Positions 1-10,323 of a DNA stretch of 64,000 nucleotides are shown in pieces. The notes under the pieces were generated by a model. It was not told where the DNA came from, did not search any database, and was given only the letters and a program-made list of their open reading frames with translations. Every line of letters begins with the position of its first letter. Position 1 is the first letter of the stretch. The translations under genes and the position numbers were made by a program. Origin of the DNA: Solidesulfovibrio magneticus RS-1 (GTDB lineage Bacteria > Desulfobacterota > Desulfovibrionia > Desulfovibrionales > Desulfovibrionaceae); NCBI RefSeq assembly GCF_000010665.1, contig NC_012796.1, positions 1,116,001 to 1,180,000 on the forward strand, written 5' to 3'.

Positions 1-18
1 GGCTTGGCAAAGATTCAT
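1..18 (-). CDS. Possible start of a small helical protein gene (cut by window edge)
   Basis: Only the first six codons (M N L C Q A) lie in the window. The reason to list it is position: 14 bases beyond the terminator of the left chemoreceptor an ATG opens with MNL, just as the small helical protein gene at 48170-48517 opens with MNL 20 bases beyond the equivalent terminator of the right copy. It is probably the left paralogue of that gene. Sequence left of the window is needed to confirm it. Confidence 0.25.
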
Positions 19-31
19 CTGTGTGCTCGTT

Positions 32-64
32 GCAAGGAGGTGGAGTGAGGCCCCACCTCCTTGC
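32..64 (-). terminator. Terminator hairpin of the left chemoreceptor gene
   Basis: A perfect 12-bp inverted repeat (GCAAGGAGGTGG / CCACCTCCTTGC) with a 9-base loop begins 8 bases after the stop codon of the chemoreceptor at 73-2082. The T-run is weak. The right-hand copy has a different hairpin in the same place (48538-48562), so the role rather than the sequence is kept. Confidence 0.7.
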
Positions 65-72
65 GTAACTCG

Positions 73-2082
73 TTAGAATTTTTCGAAGTCGGAATCTTCC
101 ATATCCAGATCAATTTTTGCGGTAGATGTTTGTTTTCTGGTAGAGTGAACGACCCGTTGACGACCAGTAGGTAAAGCTTTGGGTATTGAACGCCTTCTGT
201 TGCCTGTGGTGCCAACTTGGAAGAATTCAATGGTGCTCTGCAGTTGTTCAGCTTGACTTGAAAGTTCTTCGGACGTCGAAGCCATTTCCTCGGAAGCGGA
301 GGCGTTCTGTTGGACAACCTGATCAAGTTGAGTGATGGCTTTGTTTATTTGGTCTGCACCGGAATTTTGCTCTATGCTCGACGCAGCAATTTCCTGGACA
401 AGTTCTGCTGTCCTCTGGATGTCTGGGACCATCTTAGTTAACATTTCTCCAGCTTGCTCAGCAATTCGGACACTCGAGGTCGAAAGGTCAGAAATTTCGG
501 ATGCTGCACTCCCACTACGCTCGGCCAGTTTCCTGACTTCTGCGGCGACAACTGCGAATCCTTTACCGTGTTCACCTGCTCTAGCCGCTTCGATAGCGGC
601 GTTTAGTGCTAACAGGTTGGTCTGTCGTGCAATTTCTTCAATGATCGAAATTTTTTCAGCGATATTTTTCATGGCGGTCACAGCTGAAATGACAGCTTTT
701 CCACCTTCTTGAGCGTCTTGTGCGGCTTTGACTGCAATAGACTGGGTTTGCTGGGCATTCTCAGCATTTTGTTTTATGTTTGAGGACATTTGCTCCATGG
801 ATGAAGAAATCTCTTCAACGCTGGCCGCTTGTTCTGTTGCACCTTGAGACATGCTTTGAGCTGAAGCAGATAATTCTTCTGAACCAGAAGCAACATTCTC
901 TGAAGCAGATTGAATTTCAGCCACAACCTCACGCAATTTTACAACCATAGTGTTCAGTGAAGCTGCCAATATACCGATTTCGTCTTTTTGATCTATTTCA
1001 AGAGTTTTGGTGAAATCTCCGTTCGACATCGCTTCGGCAAACTGAACACCTTTTTGAACTGGCCCTGTAATTGCTTTTGTTAAAACGACTGAAACGATAA
1101 TTCCAAGGAGAAGGGCGATGGAAAGTCCTACAACCATGGTAGTAGAGGCAGTTCCAAGACTGGTAACTGCTTCTTTCGAAATTTCACTGGTTTGATCCAT
1201 ACCTGCAAGGGAGGTCTGGGCGGCTGCGCTTAAAACTGCTTGGCCAATTTCTGTTCTCTTGACGTTGATTTTTTGCAATTCATTCCAGTTGGCCAAGAGA
1301 TCTGTCATCGCAGATTTATAAGCTTGCGCAGATTCAGAGATAGCTGCTAATTGTCTAAGGTTGTTTTCAACAAAAGTGATAGTTTTGATTTTTGATAAAA
1401 AATCTTCAATTTTTGGAAAGTTGCTCATTGCTGCCTCAAGTACTTTAGGTTCTCTGAGTGCTTGAGCTTTCCAAACGGAAATTCGAGTGTCGTTCCCAAT
1501 GTCAATTACGTCATTGATCAGCGAAATCTTGCTCGACCTTTCTTTCAGTTTATCTTGCGAAACTCCACTAGCAATGTCTTTAGCTAGTGCATCCTCTTGG
1601 TTTTTCAAAAATTCGTTAGCATTTTTAATATAAGCAGTTGCAGAAGTGTCGAGAATTTTTCTATCTTTATCTAAAGCTAGAATTTGGGCAACGGTTTGAT
1701 CGGCAAGTTTCGAATACTCATTAACTTTGCTTTGAGCCAATGCCACGTTTTCTCTCAGTTTTACCAAGTTTTGGTATTTATCAGCGTGGTTTTTTGCTTC
1801 CGATAAGAATTTCTGAACTTGAAAAAGTTCTTTTTTCCCCTCGTCGAGGTATGCTATTTCTTCAGATAGACTGTAGCCTCGCCATGCATACATCGTCAAA
1901 AATGAAGAGCGTTCTATATTGTTCGCAATAGCTACTTCGGGGACATACTCGTCTGATAATTTTTTTGCATTGTGCTCGACTGTGGTCATGTTAAATATGG
2001 CCATCCCGCCAAGGGCGCATGCGATTAAAATGAGAATGCCAAAACCAATGCCTATCTTTATTCCAAGTTTAAGATTTCGCAT
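73..2082 (-). CDS. Methyl-accepting chemotaxis protein, 669 aa (copy 1)
   Basis: A transmembrane chemoreceptor that relays a periplasmic signal to a CheA/CheW complex. It has an N-terminal membrane helix (about residues 10-32), a helical periplasmic domain of the 4HB type, a second membrane helix near 310-335, a HAMP segment, and a long cytoplasmic coiled coil with the classic hairpin tip ([20 protein letters not shown]). A basic and then acidic tail ends in DFEKF. The start at MRNLKLG is set by GGAGG six bases upstream. It lies 67 bases downstream of cheW (2150-2659), so the two are probably one operon. It is almost identical to the receptor at 48574-50583. The ligand cannot be told from sequence. 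Confidence 0.95.
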   Translation of the reverse strand: MRNLKLGIKIGIGFGILILIACALGGMAIFNMTTVEHNAKKLSDEYVPEVAIANNIERSSFLTMYAWRGYSLSEEIAYLDEGKKELFQVQKFLSEAKNHADKYQNLVKLRENVALAQSKVNEYSKLADQTVAQILALDKDRKILDTSATAYIKNANEFLKNQEDALAKDIASGVSQDKLKERSSKISLINDVIDIGNDTRISVWKAQALREPKVLEAAMSNFPKIEDFLSKIKTITFVENNLRQLAAISESAQAYKSAMTDLLANWNELQKINVKRTEIGQAVLSAAAQTSLAGMDQTSEISKEAVTSLGTASTTMVVGLSIALLLGIIVSVVLTKAITGPVQKGVQFAEAMSNGDFTKTLEIDQKDEIGILAASLNTMVVKLREVVAEIQSASENVASGSEELSASAQSMSQGATEQAASVEEISSSMEQMSSNIKQNAENAQQTQSIAVKAAQDAQEGGKAVISAVTAMKNIAEKISIIEEIARQTNLLALNAAIEAARAGEHGKGFAVVAAEVRKLAERSGSAASEISDLSTSSVRIAEQAGEMLTKMVPDIQRTAELVQEIAASSIEQNSGADQINKAITQLDQVVQQNASASEEMASTSEELSSQAEQLQSTIEFFQVGTTGNRRRSIPKALPTGRQRVVHSTRKQTSTAKIDLDMEDSDFEKF

Positions 2083-2149
2083 CTTATCCTCCTGATTAGT
2101 ATTGAGTCAGTTCAAAATGAAGTTGCGACAACCCATTTGGAAAGAAAGA

Positions 2150-2659
2150 TTAAAGAGCTATGGCTCCCTGTTTGTCCTCAATAGCATCAAGAACGCTAGC
2201 TAACTCTTGTGAGTTGAAAACTTTATTGATGTCTAAAATTATGATGAATACATCATCTGATCGACCCATCCCAATTATAAAATCTTTTCGAATGGCAGTA
2301 CCCATGTTGGGCGGGGGTTCGATTTGTCCTTCATCCATTTCGTAGACTTCTCGGACAGAATCAGAAAGAATTCCAAACACAGTTTGGTCACCTTCAAAAT
2401 TTACTTCGGTAATTATGATGCACGTATTGATGGTTTTTTCAGTTTGTCCAAGGCCGAACTTTACTTTGAGGTCGACTACTGGGACTGCGTGACCTCTTAA
2501 ATTGATCACGCCACAGATATAGTCCGGCGTTCTCGGCATTCTAGTAATGGTCACATACTCAAGAACTTCTCTTACATGATTGATACTTAGGGCGTATAGC
2601 CCTTTTTCAAGTGTAAAAGTTAAGTACTGATCATCGCAACTATCTGTTGGTTCTTTCAT
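2150..2659 (-). CDS. cheW: CheW-family chemotaxis coupling protein, 169 aa (copy 1)
   Basis: A CheW domain spans almost the whole protein (about residues 10-155), with the usual 'YICGVINLRGHAVPVVDL' core and the strand 'VFGILSDSVREVYEM'. CheW proteins bridge chemoreceptor tips to the kinase CheA in the cytoplasm. It is the first gene of a two-gene operon with the chemoreceptor at 73-2082. A GGGGAGG-type ribosome site lies just before the ATG. The copy at 50650-51162 differs mainly in the last dozen residues and uses GTG to start. Confidence 0.93.
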   Translation of the reverse strand: MKEPTDSCDDQYLTFTLEKGLYALSINHVREVLEYVTITRMPRTPDYICGVINLRGHAVPVVDLKVKFGLGQTEKTINTCIIITEVNFEGDQTVFGILSDSVREVYEMDEGQIEPPPNMGTAIRKDFIIGMGRSDDVFIIILDINKVFNSQELASVLDAIEDKQGAIAL

Positions 2660-3411
2660 CGACGCCTCCCCATCAGTTTTCCGAACTCCAGGTGAGTGCT
2701 TTTGCTATTGTTTTGATGAAGTAGCCTGGCGTTGTTGCTGTGAGTGAACAAATATGTTCGGATTAGCGACAATTGCATATTTGCTCTTGTATTCCATTGG
2801 TACACACTGTTAGGAGTTTGAAGTCTATCTCCTTTTTACCCCTGTTGCAAAACTTTTTCTAGATAAATGTTTTAGTAAAAGGCGTTGCGCATACGAGCCC
2901 AAGGTGCTAATTTTCAAAATTGCGGCAAAATGCAGCATCCTGCATTGAGGACATGTCTTTTTTGACTTATGTCAAATTGAATATTTTTTTGGACTGGACA
3001 GAGCCAAATGGAAAACGGACGTTGGGTGTAGGACGCGATTTCCTGGGATTTTGTTCCGGCGGTATCCCAACCAGGGGGACGATAGGAAAAACCCTAGGAA
3101 GGGCCCATAGACAAAGAGCGGGGGAGGGGTGTCCGGAAAAAAACCATTCCCAAAAAGCTTCCAAAGGGCTTGAGCTGTTTTCTTTGATTAAAGCTGTTAA
3201 AATACAGTGAGTTAAAAAGGTCAGTTTACTGGAACTTTTAATTTTCAGCAGATGGCTGGCTGGATGACATTTTGGAACAAAATTATTTGTGTCCAATGGC
3301 AGGATCCTGCGATTTGTCAGCCCAAGTAAATGCCTATTTCTCAGAACTTACTCCGTTCAAAGTTGTTGCACATGTATTCAGATGGGATAGGTAAGTTTTA
3401 GGCAAAGCAAG
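2660..3411. repeat. Gene-free spacer: GC-rich repeat plus short palindromes
   Basis: No gene is supported here. It holds one copy of the GC-rich dispersed repeat (3005-3180, + orientation) and three CAG-N4-CTG palindromes at 2931-2944, 3221-3232 (imperfect flank) and 3298-3310. The homologous spacer at 51163-52081 keeps the palindrome stems but changes some loop bases (CATC versus TTTC; GATC versus AATC). Confidence 0.7.
3005..3180 (+). repeat. GC-rich dispersed repeat, copy A1
   Basis: Begins with GGAAAACGGACGTTGGG and ends near AAAGGGCTTGAGCTG. It is one of at least seven same-orientation copies in the island. It is a more diverged member that pairs with copy A7 at 51511-51690, as expected from the large block duplication. 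Reading frames through it are not protein-like. Confidence 0.7.
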
Positions 3412-3449
3412 AGCCCACGTTCTCCTTTTTTAGTCGGATTGCGTGGGCT
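3412..3449 (-). terminator. Hairpin after cheW (3472-3942)
   Basis: AGCCCACG / CGTGGGCT form an 8-bp stem 22 bases beyond the cheW stop on the minus strand. The loop is long and the following T-run poor, so it may be a weak terminator or a transcript-end stabiliser. Confidence 0.5.
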
Positions 3450-3471
3450 TCATTGACGTTAAAATCGGGAG

Positions 3472-3942
3472 CTAATGGCGCGTAAACTCTTCAAGCGGAA
3501 CTAACTTGTCAAGATCGAGAAGGATCAGCAGGCGGTTGTCAAGTTTCCCTACACCCTTGATGTACTCCGATTCGATTCCAGAAACGACTGGTGGTGGCGG
3601 TTCAACTGTGTTTGATTGAATGCGAAGTACTTCAGACACTTCATCAACTACGAAGCCAGTTGTCATAGCATGAAGATCTACCACTATGATACGGGTCTGG
3701 CTATCATGGACACGATAATCTAGACCAAATCGACCTCGGAGATCAATGACAGGTATCACCTTCCCTCGTAGGTTGATAACACCTTCGACGTAAGGAGGAG
3801 CATTTGGAACTTTAGTAATGTCCATGATACGGATAATTTCTTGAACTTTCAGGATGTCAATCCCGAACTCTTCTTCGCCAATGCCGAAGGTCACAAGCTG
3901 GAGAAGTTCATTCTCCTGGTTGGTCATAATTGGTTCGCTCAT
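3472..3942 (-). CDS. cheW: CheW-family chemotaxis coupling protein, 156 aa
   Basis: A single CheW domain with 'YVEGVINLRGKVIPVIDL', 'VVDLHAMTTGFVVDEVSEV' and the closing 'LLILLDLDKL' strand: a complete, canonical scaffold protein linking receptors to CheA. Its ATG shares one base with the stop of the upstream PAS chemoreceptor (TAATG), so the pair is probably translationally coupled. The right-hand block lacks this gene; in its place are a receptor-end scar (52543-52578) and a small helical protein. It is clearly different from the 169/170-residue CheW, so the block carries two CheW types. Confidence 0.93.
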   Translation of the reverse strand: MSEPIMTNQENELLQLVTFGIGEEEFGIDILKVQEIIRIMDITKVPNAPPYVEGVINLRGKVIPVIDLRGRFGLDYRVHDSQTRIIVVDLHAMTTGFVVDEVSEVLRIQSNTVEPPPPVVSGIESEYIKGVGKLDNRLLILLDLDKLVPLEEFTRH

Positions 3943-6410
3943 TAACCTCTCCCGAGAGCAAGGATTTTTTTTCCAGAGGGGAGGGCGGTGGATGATGATC
4001 CGCCGTCAGATTTCATCTCGTCAATGAGTCGCTTAAGGACTTGAGCTTGGTCAGCTAACTCGGTTACTGCCTGCGCAGATTGTCTCATGCCATCAGCTGT
4101 TTCGGATGAAATTCGATTCACAGATTCAATGCTACGATTGATTTCTTCGCTCGTAGCCGATTGCTGTTCAGAAGCTGTAGCAATTGAACGGACTTGATCT
4201 GTAGTTTTTTCAGCCAAAGTGACAATTTGTCGTAAGGCGTCACCGGAGTTTGTCGCAAGACTTGTGACCTCTTCGATGTTTTTCCCGGTGCGCTCCACGT
4301 TTTCAATGTTCTTCTTAGTGCCATCCTGGATGCCGCGGATTGCGCTCCCGACTTCCTTGGTTGCGGTCATGGTTTTTTCCGCCAGTTTCCTGACCTCGTC
4401 AGCGACAACTGCGAATCCCCGTCCGGCGTCACCAGCCCGGGCCGCTTCAATAGCTGCATTAAGAGCCAAAAGGTTAGTTTGGTCAGCTATGTCCGATATG
4501 ACATTAAGAATCTGTCCGATTCCCTCAGCTTGCTTGCCCAGATTGTCCATGTCAATTTTCATTTCTTGGGATTGGTTTTGGACTTGCCCAATGCCCTTAA
4601 CTACTTGACTTACCGCTCGTGCTCCTTCTTCCGCTTTGGCTTTTGCCTGATCAGCGGTTGAGGCCGCATTTGATGCGTTCTTAGCTACTTCAAGCACTGT
4701 TGCGTTCATTTCTTCCATCGCTGTCGCGGTTTCTGAGATGCTGCGCGCTTGTTCTTCTGAACCTCTGCTTGATTGTTCAATCTGAGCAGATAATTGTTCA
4801 GACGCGGAAGTAACGATTTCTACAACACTTTCAAGTTGTTGTGCTGCTTGAAGCATGCCTTCAGCTTTTGCTCTTTCTGCTAATTTCTGCTGAAGTACGA
4901 CTTCTGTTACGTCGTTAAATAATGTTATCCCGGCTACAACATTATGGTTGTAGTCGTAAATAGGAGAAGCATCAACGTTGACAATTTTTTCTTTGCCAGT
5001 CGTTGTCTTCATTTCGACGCGATCCATCTTGATAATGCGCTTTTCTTCTAGGGCTTGTTGGGTAATGGTTTTTTTGTTTTTGTCATTGTAGGCAAAGAAG
5101 CCCATGCTGGTTCCGACAAAATCTATTGGGGAGCCATCCTTTTCAAAGAAATCTATGACAGGTTGGTTGGCGAGTAGGATGTTGCCAGATGAGTCACCAA
5201 TCACACACGGAACGGTTATGCCATTTATGACGCCATCAGCGTACTCGATTTTATTTTTCAGCTCTTTGACCATGGTTCTCAGCGCATCAGCTAAAACGCC
5301 GATTTCATCTTTTTGATTAATATCAAGAGTTTGGTTGAAATCACCTTCTGCGACAGCCTTGGCAAACGTGACTCCCTTAATTATTGGTCTGCTAATTATT
5401 GACGCTAACCAAAATGCGATAGCTAGCCCAAGAACTATTGCGGTCGCTATTGTTGAAATGATTATTGTGTCAGCTTCCGCGCTTGTAGCTTGAGCTGCTT
5501 TTTTCGCATCTTCAAGCTTTTTGTAGCCGGCTTCTTCTGCTGCTTGTGCCTGTTTGATAACATTCAACCCCATAGTTGACATCGATTGTAAAATCAAATT
5601 TAAGTTGTCGTCGTTTTTTATCCATGAAGCTGCTGCCTTTTCATAAATAAGCGTAGCTGTTCTGGCATCTTTGATGAGTTGTGTCTCGCTGGGGTCGGTG
5701 GTTATCTTTTCCAGTTTGTTGTAGAGCTCCATTAACTCCGGGAGCATCTTTTGCATCGATGCGTAAGATTTTCTGTCTTTATAGTTCACTTCCTCTTTTT
5801 CGGCGCGCATGATTTTGAGAGCAAGCTCGTATATGTTTGTGGTGATTATGTAGCGCTGTACGTATTTGTCAAGAGTAGCTGGATCTGCACCATCTTTTTG
5901 AGCCTTGGTATAAGCTGATACCTGCATCGACAAAAATTTAGCGGCTGCATCTCCGACGATATTGCCGGTGCGAACCATTTCTTTTACTGCATCACGATTT
6001 TCTTTAATCGATTTTACTCCTTCTCTATATTTTTCAGCGTATTTTGCTGTTTCAGACCGAGCAATCTTGGACTTTTCTAAGAGGGTGTCGATGTTGTTTG
6101 CACGTGCAATTTCATCCACTTTGTCGAGAAATGAATTAAGCTCTTTGACGTTTTGTTCGGCCCGTAGATGTGCTTCATCCGATTGACTGATAAGATAATT
6201 TTTTTCCTCCATGATAGTATTGAGGGCCATGCGCTCGACACCGGTAGCGTATTCTACCGCTTTAGCGTCACGGTCGGTTATACCTATAAGGGCAGAGGAT
6301 ACTTTGCCGATATATGTATAGGCTAAGCCGCCGAATATGACGGTTATGAGTACAAGCGCTAGCGCCCCAGTCATGATTTTCGTTTTGATTTTCAAGTCAC
6401 TGAAGCGCAT
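3942..6410 (-). CDS. PAS-containing methyl-accepting chemotaxis protein, 822 aa (copy 1)
   Basis: A chemoreceptor with an N-terminal membrane helix (about 10-33), a large helical periplasmic domain to about residue 310, a second membrane helix (about 315-340) and HAMP (340-395). A cytoplasmic PAS domain follows (about 395-510; '[18 protein letters not shown]' to '[12 protein letters not shown]'), then a signalling coiled coil with the tip motif '[20 protein letters not shown]'. The internal PAS suggests a second, intracellular input. Start: AGGAG eight bases before ATG. It is followed without a gap by cheW. The right-hand copy (52597-55064) is the same gene with one base missing. Confidence 0.94.
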   Translation of the reverse strand: MRFSDLKIKTKIMTGALALVLITVIFGGLAYTYIGKVSSALIGITDRDAKAVEYATGVERMALNTIMEEKNYLISQSDEAHLRAEQNVKELNSFLDKVDEIARANNIDTLLEKSKIARSETAKYAEKYREGVKSIKENRDAVKEMVRTGNIVGDAAAKFLSMQVSAYTKAQKDGADPATLDKYVQRYIITTNIYELALKIMRAEKEEVNYKDRKSYASMQKMLPELMELYNKLEKITTDPSETQLIKDARTATLIYEKAAASWIKNDDNLNLILQSMSTMGLNVIKQAQAAEEAGYKKLEDAKKAAQATSAEADTIIISTIATAIVLGLAIAFWLASIISRPIIKGVTFAKAVAEGDFNQTLDINQKDEIGVLADALRTMVKELKNKIEYADGVINGITVPCVIGDSSGNILLANQPVIDFFEKDGSPIDFVGTSMGFFAYNDKNKKTITQQALEEKRIIKMDRVEMKTTTGKEKIVNVDASPIYDYNHNVVAGITLFNDVTEVVLQQKLAERAKAEGMLQAAQQLESVVEIVTSASEQLSAQIEQSSRGSEEQARSISETATAMEEMNATVLEVAKNASNAASTADQAKAKAEEGARAVSQVVKGIGQVQNQSQEMKIDMDNLGKQAEGIGQILNVISDIADQTNLLALNAAIEAARAGDAGRGFAVVADEVRKLAEKTMTATKEVGSAIRGIQDGTKKNIENVERTGKNIEEVTSLATNSGDALRQIVTLAEKTTDQVRSIATASEQQSATSEEINRSIESVNRISSETADGMRQSAQAVTELADQAQVLKRLIDEMKSDGGSSSTALPSGKKILALGRG

Positions 6411-6961
6411 ATCTGCTCTCCTGTCGTAGTAGTGGTGGATTTCATGAGGTTCTTTGTTGAGTCAACTTCCATGGCTATCCTATTATACAGTTCTATCGGA
6501 TTGTCACGACTTTCAGAAAAAATATAATACTTGCCTGGAAGTGAGGTGGCGTTTAAATTCCCAGAAGTAACGGCTATCCTCATAGTCTCAGGTGGAAAAT
6601 TTTATCGCCAACTGTTTGGATAAGCTCATTATCTTGTTTGGTCTGATTTAAACTTTTCCCGAAATGAGGTGGGGGGGGGGCACGAGTGCAGTTTCCTGCA
6701 TGAGGGTGGCATGCTGACATTCTTACGTAACACATTGAAATAATTGAGAATTATTTATTTCTTCGGGCTGTATGTTTTTCCGTCATCCCCACGATAATTT
6801 CCCCTTGACCTCCCCGTCCAGAAACCGTACTTACCCACCTCGCCAACACGGTGCCAACAAGCGCCAACGGGTTGGTCCCCGAAAAAATCCGGGAAACGGA
6901 AAATTCGGGGTTGACTTGGGGAAGAGTTCTGAGTAGATAAACCCTTCCCTGATTTGAATCT
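6411..6961. other. Upstream region of the PAS chemoreceptor and of the tRNA fragment
   Basis: No gene seen. The first 200 bases are the probable promoter region of the leftward receptor operon. The palindrome TGCAGTTTCCTGCA sits at 6687-6700 after a poly-G run. The stretch 6770-6961 nearly matches 55425-55617, including the equivalent of the tRNA-Val promoter, although the -10-like segment here (TAGATA) is followed by diverged sequence. Confidence 0.6.
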
Positions 6962-6998
6962 AGGAGCGTAGCTCAGGGGGAGAGCACTTGCTTGACAC
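6962..6998 (+). pseudogene. 5' half of tRNA-Val(GAC), truncated in the anticodon loop
   Basis: Thirty-seven bases are identical to the first half of the intact tRNA-Val at 55618-55692. Identity stops right after the anticodon loop segment TTGACAC. The next bases (ACCACAAGCGTG) are unrelated to the rest of the tRNA. The fragment cannot make a tRNA. A breakpoint inside an anticodon loop fits crossover by a tyrosine integrase, but an unequal recombination event would look the same. Confidence 0.9.
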
Positions 6999-7058
6999 AC
7001 CACAAGCGTGACTTAAGCCCTTAAAATCTTTAAAGAAGCCCCTTTCAAAAAGTGATCT

Positions 7059-7088
7059 CGTTGGCGAGTTGCCAACGGGATTTTTTGT
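7059..7088 (+). terminator. Rho-independent terminator after the tRNA fragment
   Basis: CGTTGGC / GCCAACG stem, five-base loop, then GGATTTTTTG on the + strand. It would end any transcript started from the duplicated tRNA promoter. The intact tRNA at the right has a different terminator (55703-55728). Confidence 0.75.
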
Positions 7089-7621
7089 TTTTTATAGGTC
7101 TGTTTTCGATCTCGTTGGCGCAGCTGTGGTCGGACTGTGGCGCGGCTGCCAACTCGGTTTCAAATCCCGCCGATTCTCCTGATCCGTCCCATTTCTCCTT
7201 GGCTAGCCCATATCCAGTTGGTCAAATACGAAATTTCTTTCGTTTTTGGGGTAGTTCAGCGGGATGATTCGCAGAGTTCTTCCATTGTCCGCGCTGAAAA
7301 CCGGCAAATCAATCATTTCCAAAAAGTCCAGTAAACTGGAATTCTGGGACATCAGTCCCACGGTGATTTTGCGCCAACAATCCGATGCTTAATCAGCAGT
7401 AATTTATGAACTTTTTGAACATCAACGGCAACGCCAAGTAAACTTCCCAAGCAGAGGCCGATGGGATACTCTCTGCACCTGTCCAACTCAATGACGAAGC
7501 AGCAGAACTGATGCGGCTACGTTCAAATACGCAGGTTCCTGCTTTTTTCTGGGGACTAACAGGCTGATGCGCAGATTTCTGTCAGTAAAAACAACGTTAC
7601 GATTAATATCGTAATAACTTT
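7089..7621. repeat. Gene-free spacer with three repeat types
   Basis: It holds a hairpin at 7224-7247 (AAATACGAAA / TTTCGTTTTT, like the terminator at 11093-11117), the palindrome TCCAGTAAACTGGA (7327-7340), a copy of dispersed repeat B (7418-7545; core CCAAGTAAACTTCCCAAGC) and a CAG-N4-CTG palindrome inside it (7531-7542). Short reading frames here are not convincing. Confidence 0.6.
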
Positions 7622-9886
7622 TTAAACGTTTTGTGGTTCGGCATGGTAGCGCCCGTATTTTTGAAGTATTTGTATGAGGTTGTTGAACTCAATTGGTTTT
7701 GATAAGTAGTCATTCATTCCCGATTCGATGAACATTTCTTTGTCTCCTGGCATGGCGTACGCTGTTAAGGCGATGATAGGGATGTTTGCATAAGTAGTTT
7801 TGCTTGCTCTGATTCTTTGAGTAGTTTGTATGCCATCTAGTTCAGGCATCTGTATGTCCATGAGAACCAAGTCGTAGTTATTCTGTGAAAGTAATTCTAG
7901 AGCAGCTATCCCATTGTTTGCAACATCTATGAATAACCCAATTTTTTTTGCTAAATGTTGCAGTGCTATTTGATTAACTCTTTCGTCTTCTGCTAAAAGT
8001 ATTTTGATTGAGTCTGTCGGTTTAAAAGTTTGTAGATCAATTAGTTCGTTTTTTTGAGGGAGTAGAGTGTCGCGCTGCTCTGAGTAATAAAATGGCAGCG
8101 TTAGATCGACGGTTGTTCCTGCGTTTTCTTCGCTTGAAATACATAATGTTCCTTCCATTGTTTTGACAAGTCTTGTGACAATGGACAGTCCGAGTCCAGT
8201 TCCAGATTTGCTTTGCGTATAAGTCCCTTTAATCTGTGTAAACGGCTTAAAAAGTCGTTTGATTTGCTCTTGTGGGATGCCAAGACCAGTGTCAGTTATG
8301 GTGAACATTATGGTGATTTTTCTAAATTCTTGACATATTTGAATTGGTGAGGCTGAAACCACAACAGAGCCATCAGATGTCGCTTTTAAGGCGTTTCCTA
8401 TCAAATTAAAAAGTATTTGACGTACTTTTAGTTCGTCGCCAATCAAAAGAGGTAGATCGTTAACGATATGTGATTCATATTTTATTTTTTTATCTTTTAA
8501 AATAGATTTAAAGAGAATTTCCATGTCGGCAAGCATACAGGCTAGAGAAAATTCCGTGACACAAGATATTTCTTTTCCTTGTTCCAGTCTTGCCAAGTCT
8601 AAGATCTCATTTACTAGGGCGAGCAATTTTCTCGTAGATTCAAGAGCTAAGGAAGTGTATAATTTTTGTTCAGTTGTGAGATTAGTGCCTTCGCATAGTT
8701 GAAGCATGCTCATTATTCCATTGAATGGAGTTCTAATCTCATGGCTCATGGTCGCGAGAAATCTAGATTTAGCTAGGTTGGCTGCTTCTGCATCTTCTTT
8801 CGCTTTTATTAACTGTGAAGATGATTTAGATATCCTCTTGATCATATCGTGGAAAGAAAGCATTAGCTGAGTTAATTCATCTTGGTATATGTCTCCCGTG
8901 TAATTTATATTAGCGATCGCGGGGTTTTGTGTTAAGTCGTGTAGGATTTCAATGCGCCTTGTTATCGTCTTTTGTGAGTAGTGTCTGAAGATTAATACAG
9001 TTAGTAATGTCGCAGCGATGGTAATGGCAAGGCTTAGATGTAAATATTTATTAGCTTCTGTATAAATTGAAGAAGTCGGTATGCCAAACAGGAAGTACAT
9101 GAATGGGGTGTTGGATTCATTTGTTGTTATGTTTATGAAGCTGTAGAATTTTTCAATGTTATCTGATCCAAGGTCAATGAAACTGTTTTCTGAATCTGAA
9201 CTTGAGATTTTTTTCCAAAAATCTTCTCGAAGCTTTGAGCCTGTTTGATAATGTTTCGGATCTGGCGGAAGTCTGAGTAAACTTATGCCGTTGTGGTCAA
9301 ATATTCTTATGAAAGAACCTTCTGGTAGATAAGTTTTCGAAAATATTGCGTCTAGTTTGTTTAGATTTATGGAAATTACGAGCACTCCGAGAGTTTTGTT
9401 TGAATGGTTTTTAACAGGGTAGGAAAAATGGAATACTGGGTTGTTTGTAATCCTGCCTACTATATATTCACCAGTCGAAAATTTGCCTGTTTTAATTGCA
9501 TCTGTAAAGTATTTCCTGGTACTAGAATTTGTTGCGTCATGCATTTGCTTTCCAGACGCAATGACATTTCCATTTAAATCGCAAAAAAACAGATTGCTAT
9601 AAATTTCGCCATTGCTTAGTAAGATGCTTGAAAACAATTTGGACATTGATGCGGTGTCAATTTGTTGTACTTCGTCTTCTTGTGAAAGTAGTGATAATAT
9701 TTCTCTGGTTTTTGTTGTAAGACTAAGTTGAAAAAATTTTATTTCGTGTATAGCGTGAGATATGTTCTTTTCGGCAATGGTATAGTTTTGAGATCTTACT
9801 TTATAATTCAACAATGTTAAAATAACTAGTATGGGGACTAGAGATGCTAGCATTAAGACGATTACTCGATTTTTGATTTTTCGCAT
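7622..9886 (-). CDS. Hybrid sensor histidine kinase with receiver domain, 754 aa
   Basis: A membrane-bound sensor kinase. It has a membrane helix at 8-27, an extracytoplasmic sensor region of about 250 residues with dCache-like features (30-278), and a second membrane helix (about 281-301). A HisKA domain follows with the phosphoacceptor in 'FLATMSHEIRTPFNGI', then an HATPase domain (N box 'NLIGNALKA', G boxes 'DTGLGIP' and 'GTGLGLSI'). The C-terminal receiver has the phosphorylatable Asp in 'LVLMDIQMPELDG' and Lys in 'YLSKPIE'. All catalytic motifs are present. No good ribosome site is seen before this ATG. The lone receiver at 10611-11000 is on the opposite strand nearby. Confidence 0.92.
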   Translation of the reverse strand: MRKIKNRVIVLMLASLVPILVILTLLNYKVRSQNYTIAEKNISHAIHEIKFFQLSLTTKTREILSLLSQEDEVQQIDTASMSKLFSSILLSNGEIYSNLFFCDLNGNVIASGKQMHDATNSSTRKYFTDAIKTGKFSTGEYIVGRITNNPVFHFSYPVKNHSNKTLGVLVISINLNKLDAIFSKTYLPEGSFIRIFDHNGISLLRLPPDPKHYQTGSKLREDFWKKISSSDSENSFIDLGSDNIEKFYSFINITTNESNTPFMYFLFGIPTSSIYTEANKYLHLSLAITIAATLLTVLIFRHYSQKTITRRIEILHDLTQNPAIANINYTGDIYQDELTQLMLSFHDMIKRISKSSSQLIKAKEDAEAANLAKSRFLATMSHEIRTPFNGIMSMLQLCEGTNLTTEQKLYTSLALESTRKLLALVNEILDLARLEQGKEISCVTEFSLACMLADMEILFKSILKDKKIKYESHIVNDLPLLIGDELKVRQILFNLIGNALKATSDGSVVVSASPIQICQEFRKITIMFTITDTGLGIPQEQIKRLFKPFTQIKGTYTQSKSGTGLGLSIVTRLVKTMEGTLCISSEENAGTTVDLTLPFYYSEQRDTLLPQKNELIDLQTFKPTDSIKILLAEDERVNQIALQHLAKKIGLFIDVANNGIAALELLSQNNYDLVLMDIQMPELDGIQTTQRIRASKTTYANIPIIALTAYAMPGDKEMFIESGMNDYLSKPIEFNNLIQILQKYGRYHAEPQNV

Positions 9887-10323
9887 TGGAGGTCTCTGTT
9901 TATTTGTTCGTTGCGTGGTGAGCTATGTATTGGTTTTTGTAGGTTCGCTAAAAGTTAAGTCGATATCTTGTCGTAAGATTATCGATGAAGCTTGGATATT
10001 GTGTTTTTTTCCTTTAAAATCAACTGCAACACCAAGTAAACTTCCCAAGCTGCGATCGATGGGATACTCTCTGACCCAGTCCAGGTCCAGCTGCCCCATT
10101 TGGACACCAGCACCGACGCCGCTGGGACCGAATCCTGGTACAGCTTACCACGCCGTTAAAAAATGGTGAACCACCGGGTAGGGCGGTTCAAAGCGCAGGT
10201 TCCTGCATTTTTTATCGTTGTCTATGGTGCGGGATGGCAGAGTCCTGCCAACTCACACTAATTGCTTGCACATTTTCCAGAAAATAGTAGCCTCATATTG
10301 AATCTTTGTGGTAAGAAAGTCCA
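9887..10323. repeat. Spacer with dispersed repeat B, copy 2, and two palindromes
   Basis: No gene is supported. Repeat B runs from about 10010 to 10210 and shares ACACCAAGTAAACTTCCCAAGC and ACCACGCCGTTAA segments with the copy at 12405-12605. CAG-N4-CTG palindromes lie at 10195-10206 and 10235-10250 (TGGCAG-AGTC-CTGCCA). Confidence 0.6.

Larger units (their letters stand above)
33..6998. repeat. Large direct repeat, copy 1 (chemoreceptor block)
   Basis: This block recurs in the same orientation at about 48538-55654. Both copies run, leftward, from the tRNA-Val region through an 822-residue PAS chemoreceptor, a repeat-filled spacer, a 169/170-residue CheW and a 669-residue chemoreceptor. Coding parts are nearly identical; spacers are more diverged. 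Copy 1 alone keeps the 156-residue CheW. Copy 1 stops matching inside the tRNA anticodon loop. The left limit cannot be set because the window ends there. The two copies bracket about 41 kb and could recombine to delete it. Confidence 0.85.

Noticed and set aside
2967..3296. Proline-rich reading frames in GC-rich repeats (also near 15791-16106, 24879-25139, 33253-33435, 42338-42583, 51553-52053)
   Set aside because: They are readings through the dispersed GC-rich repeat, on both strands, without ribosome sites; similar peptides recur only because the DNA repeats.
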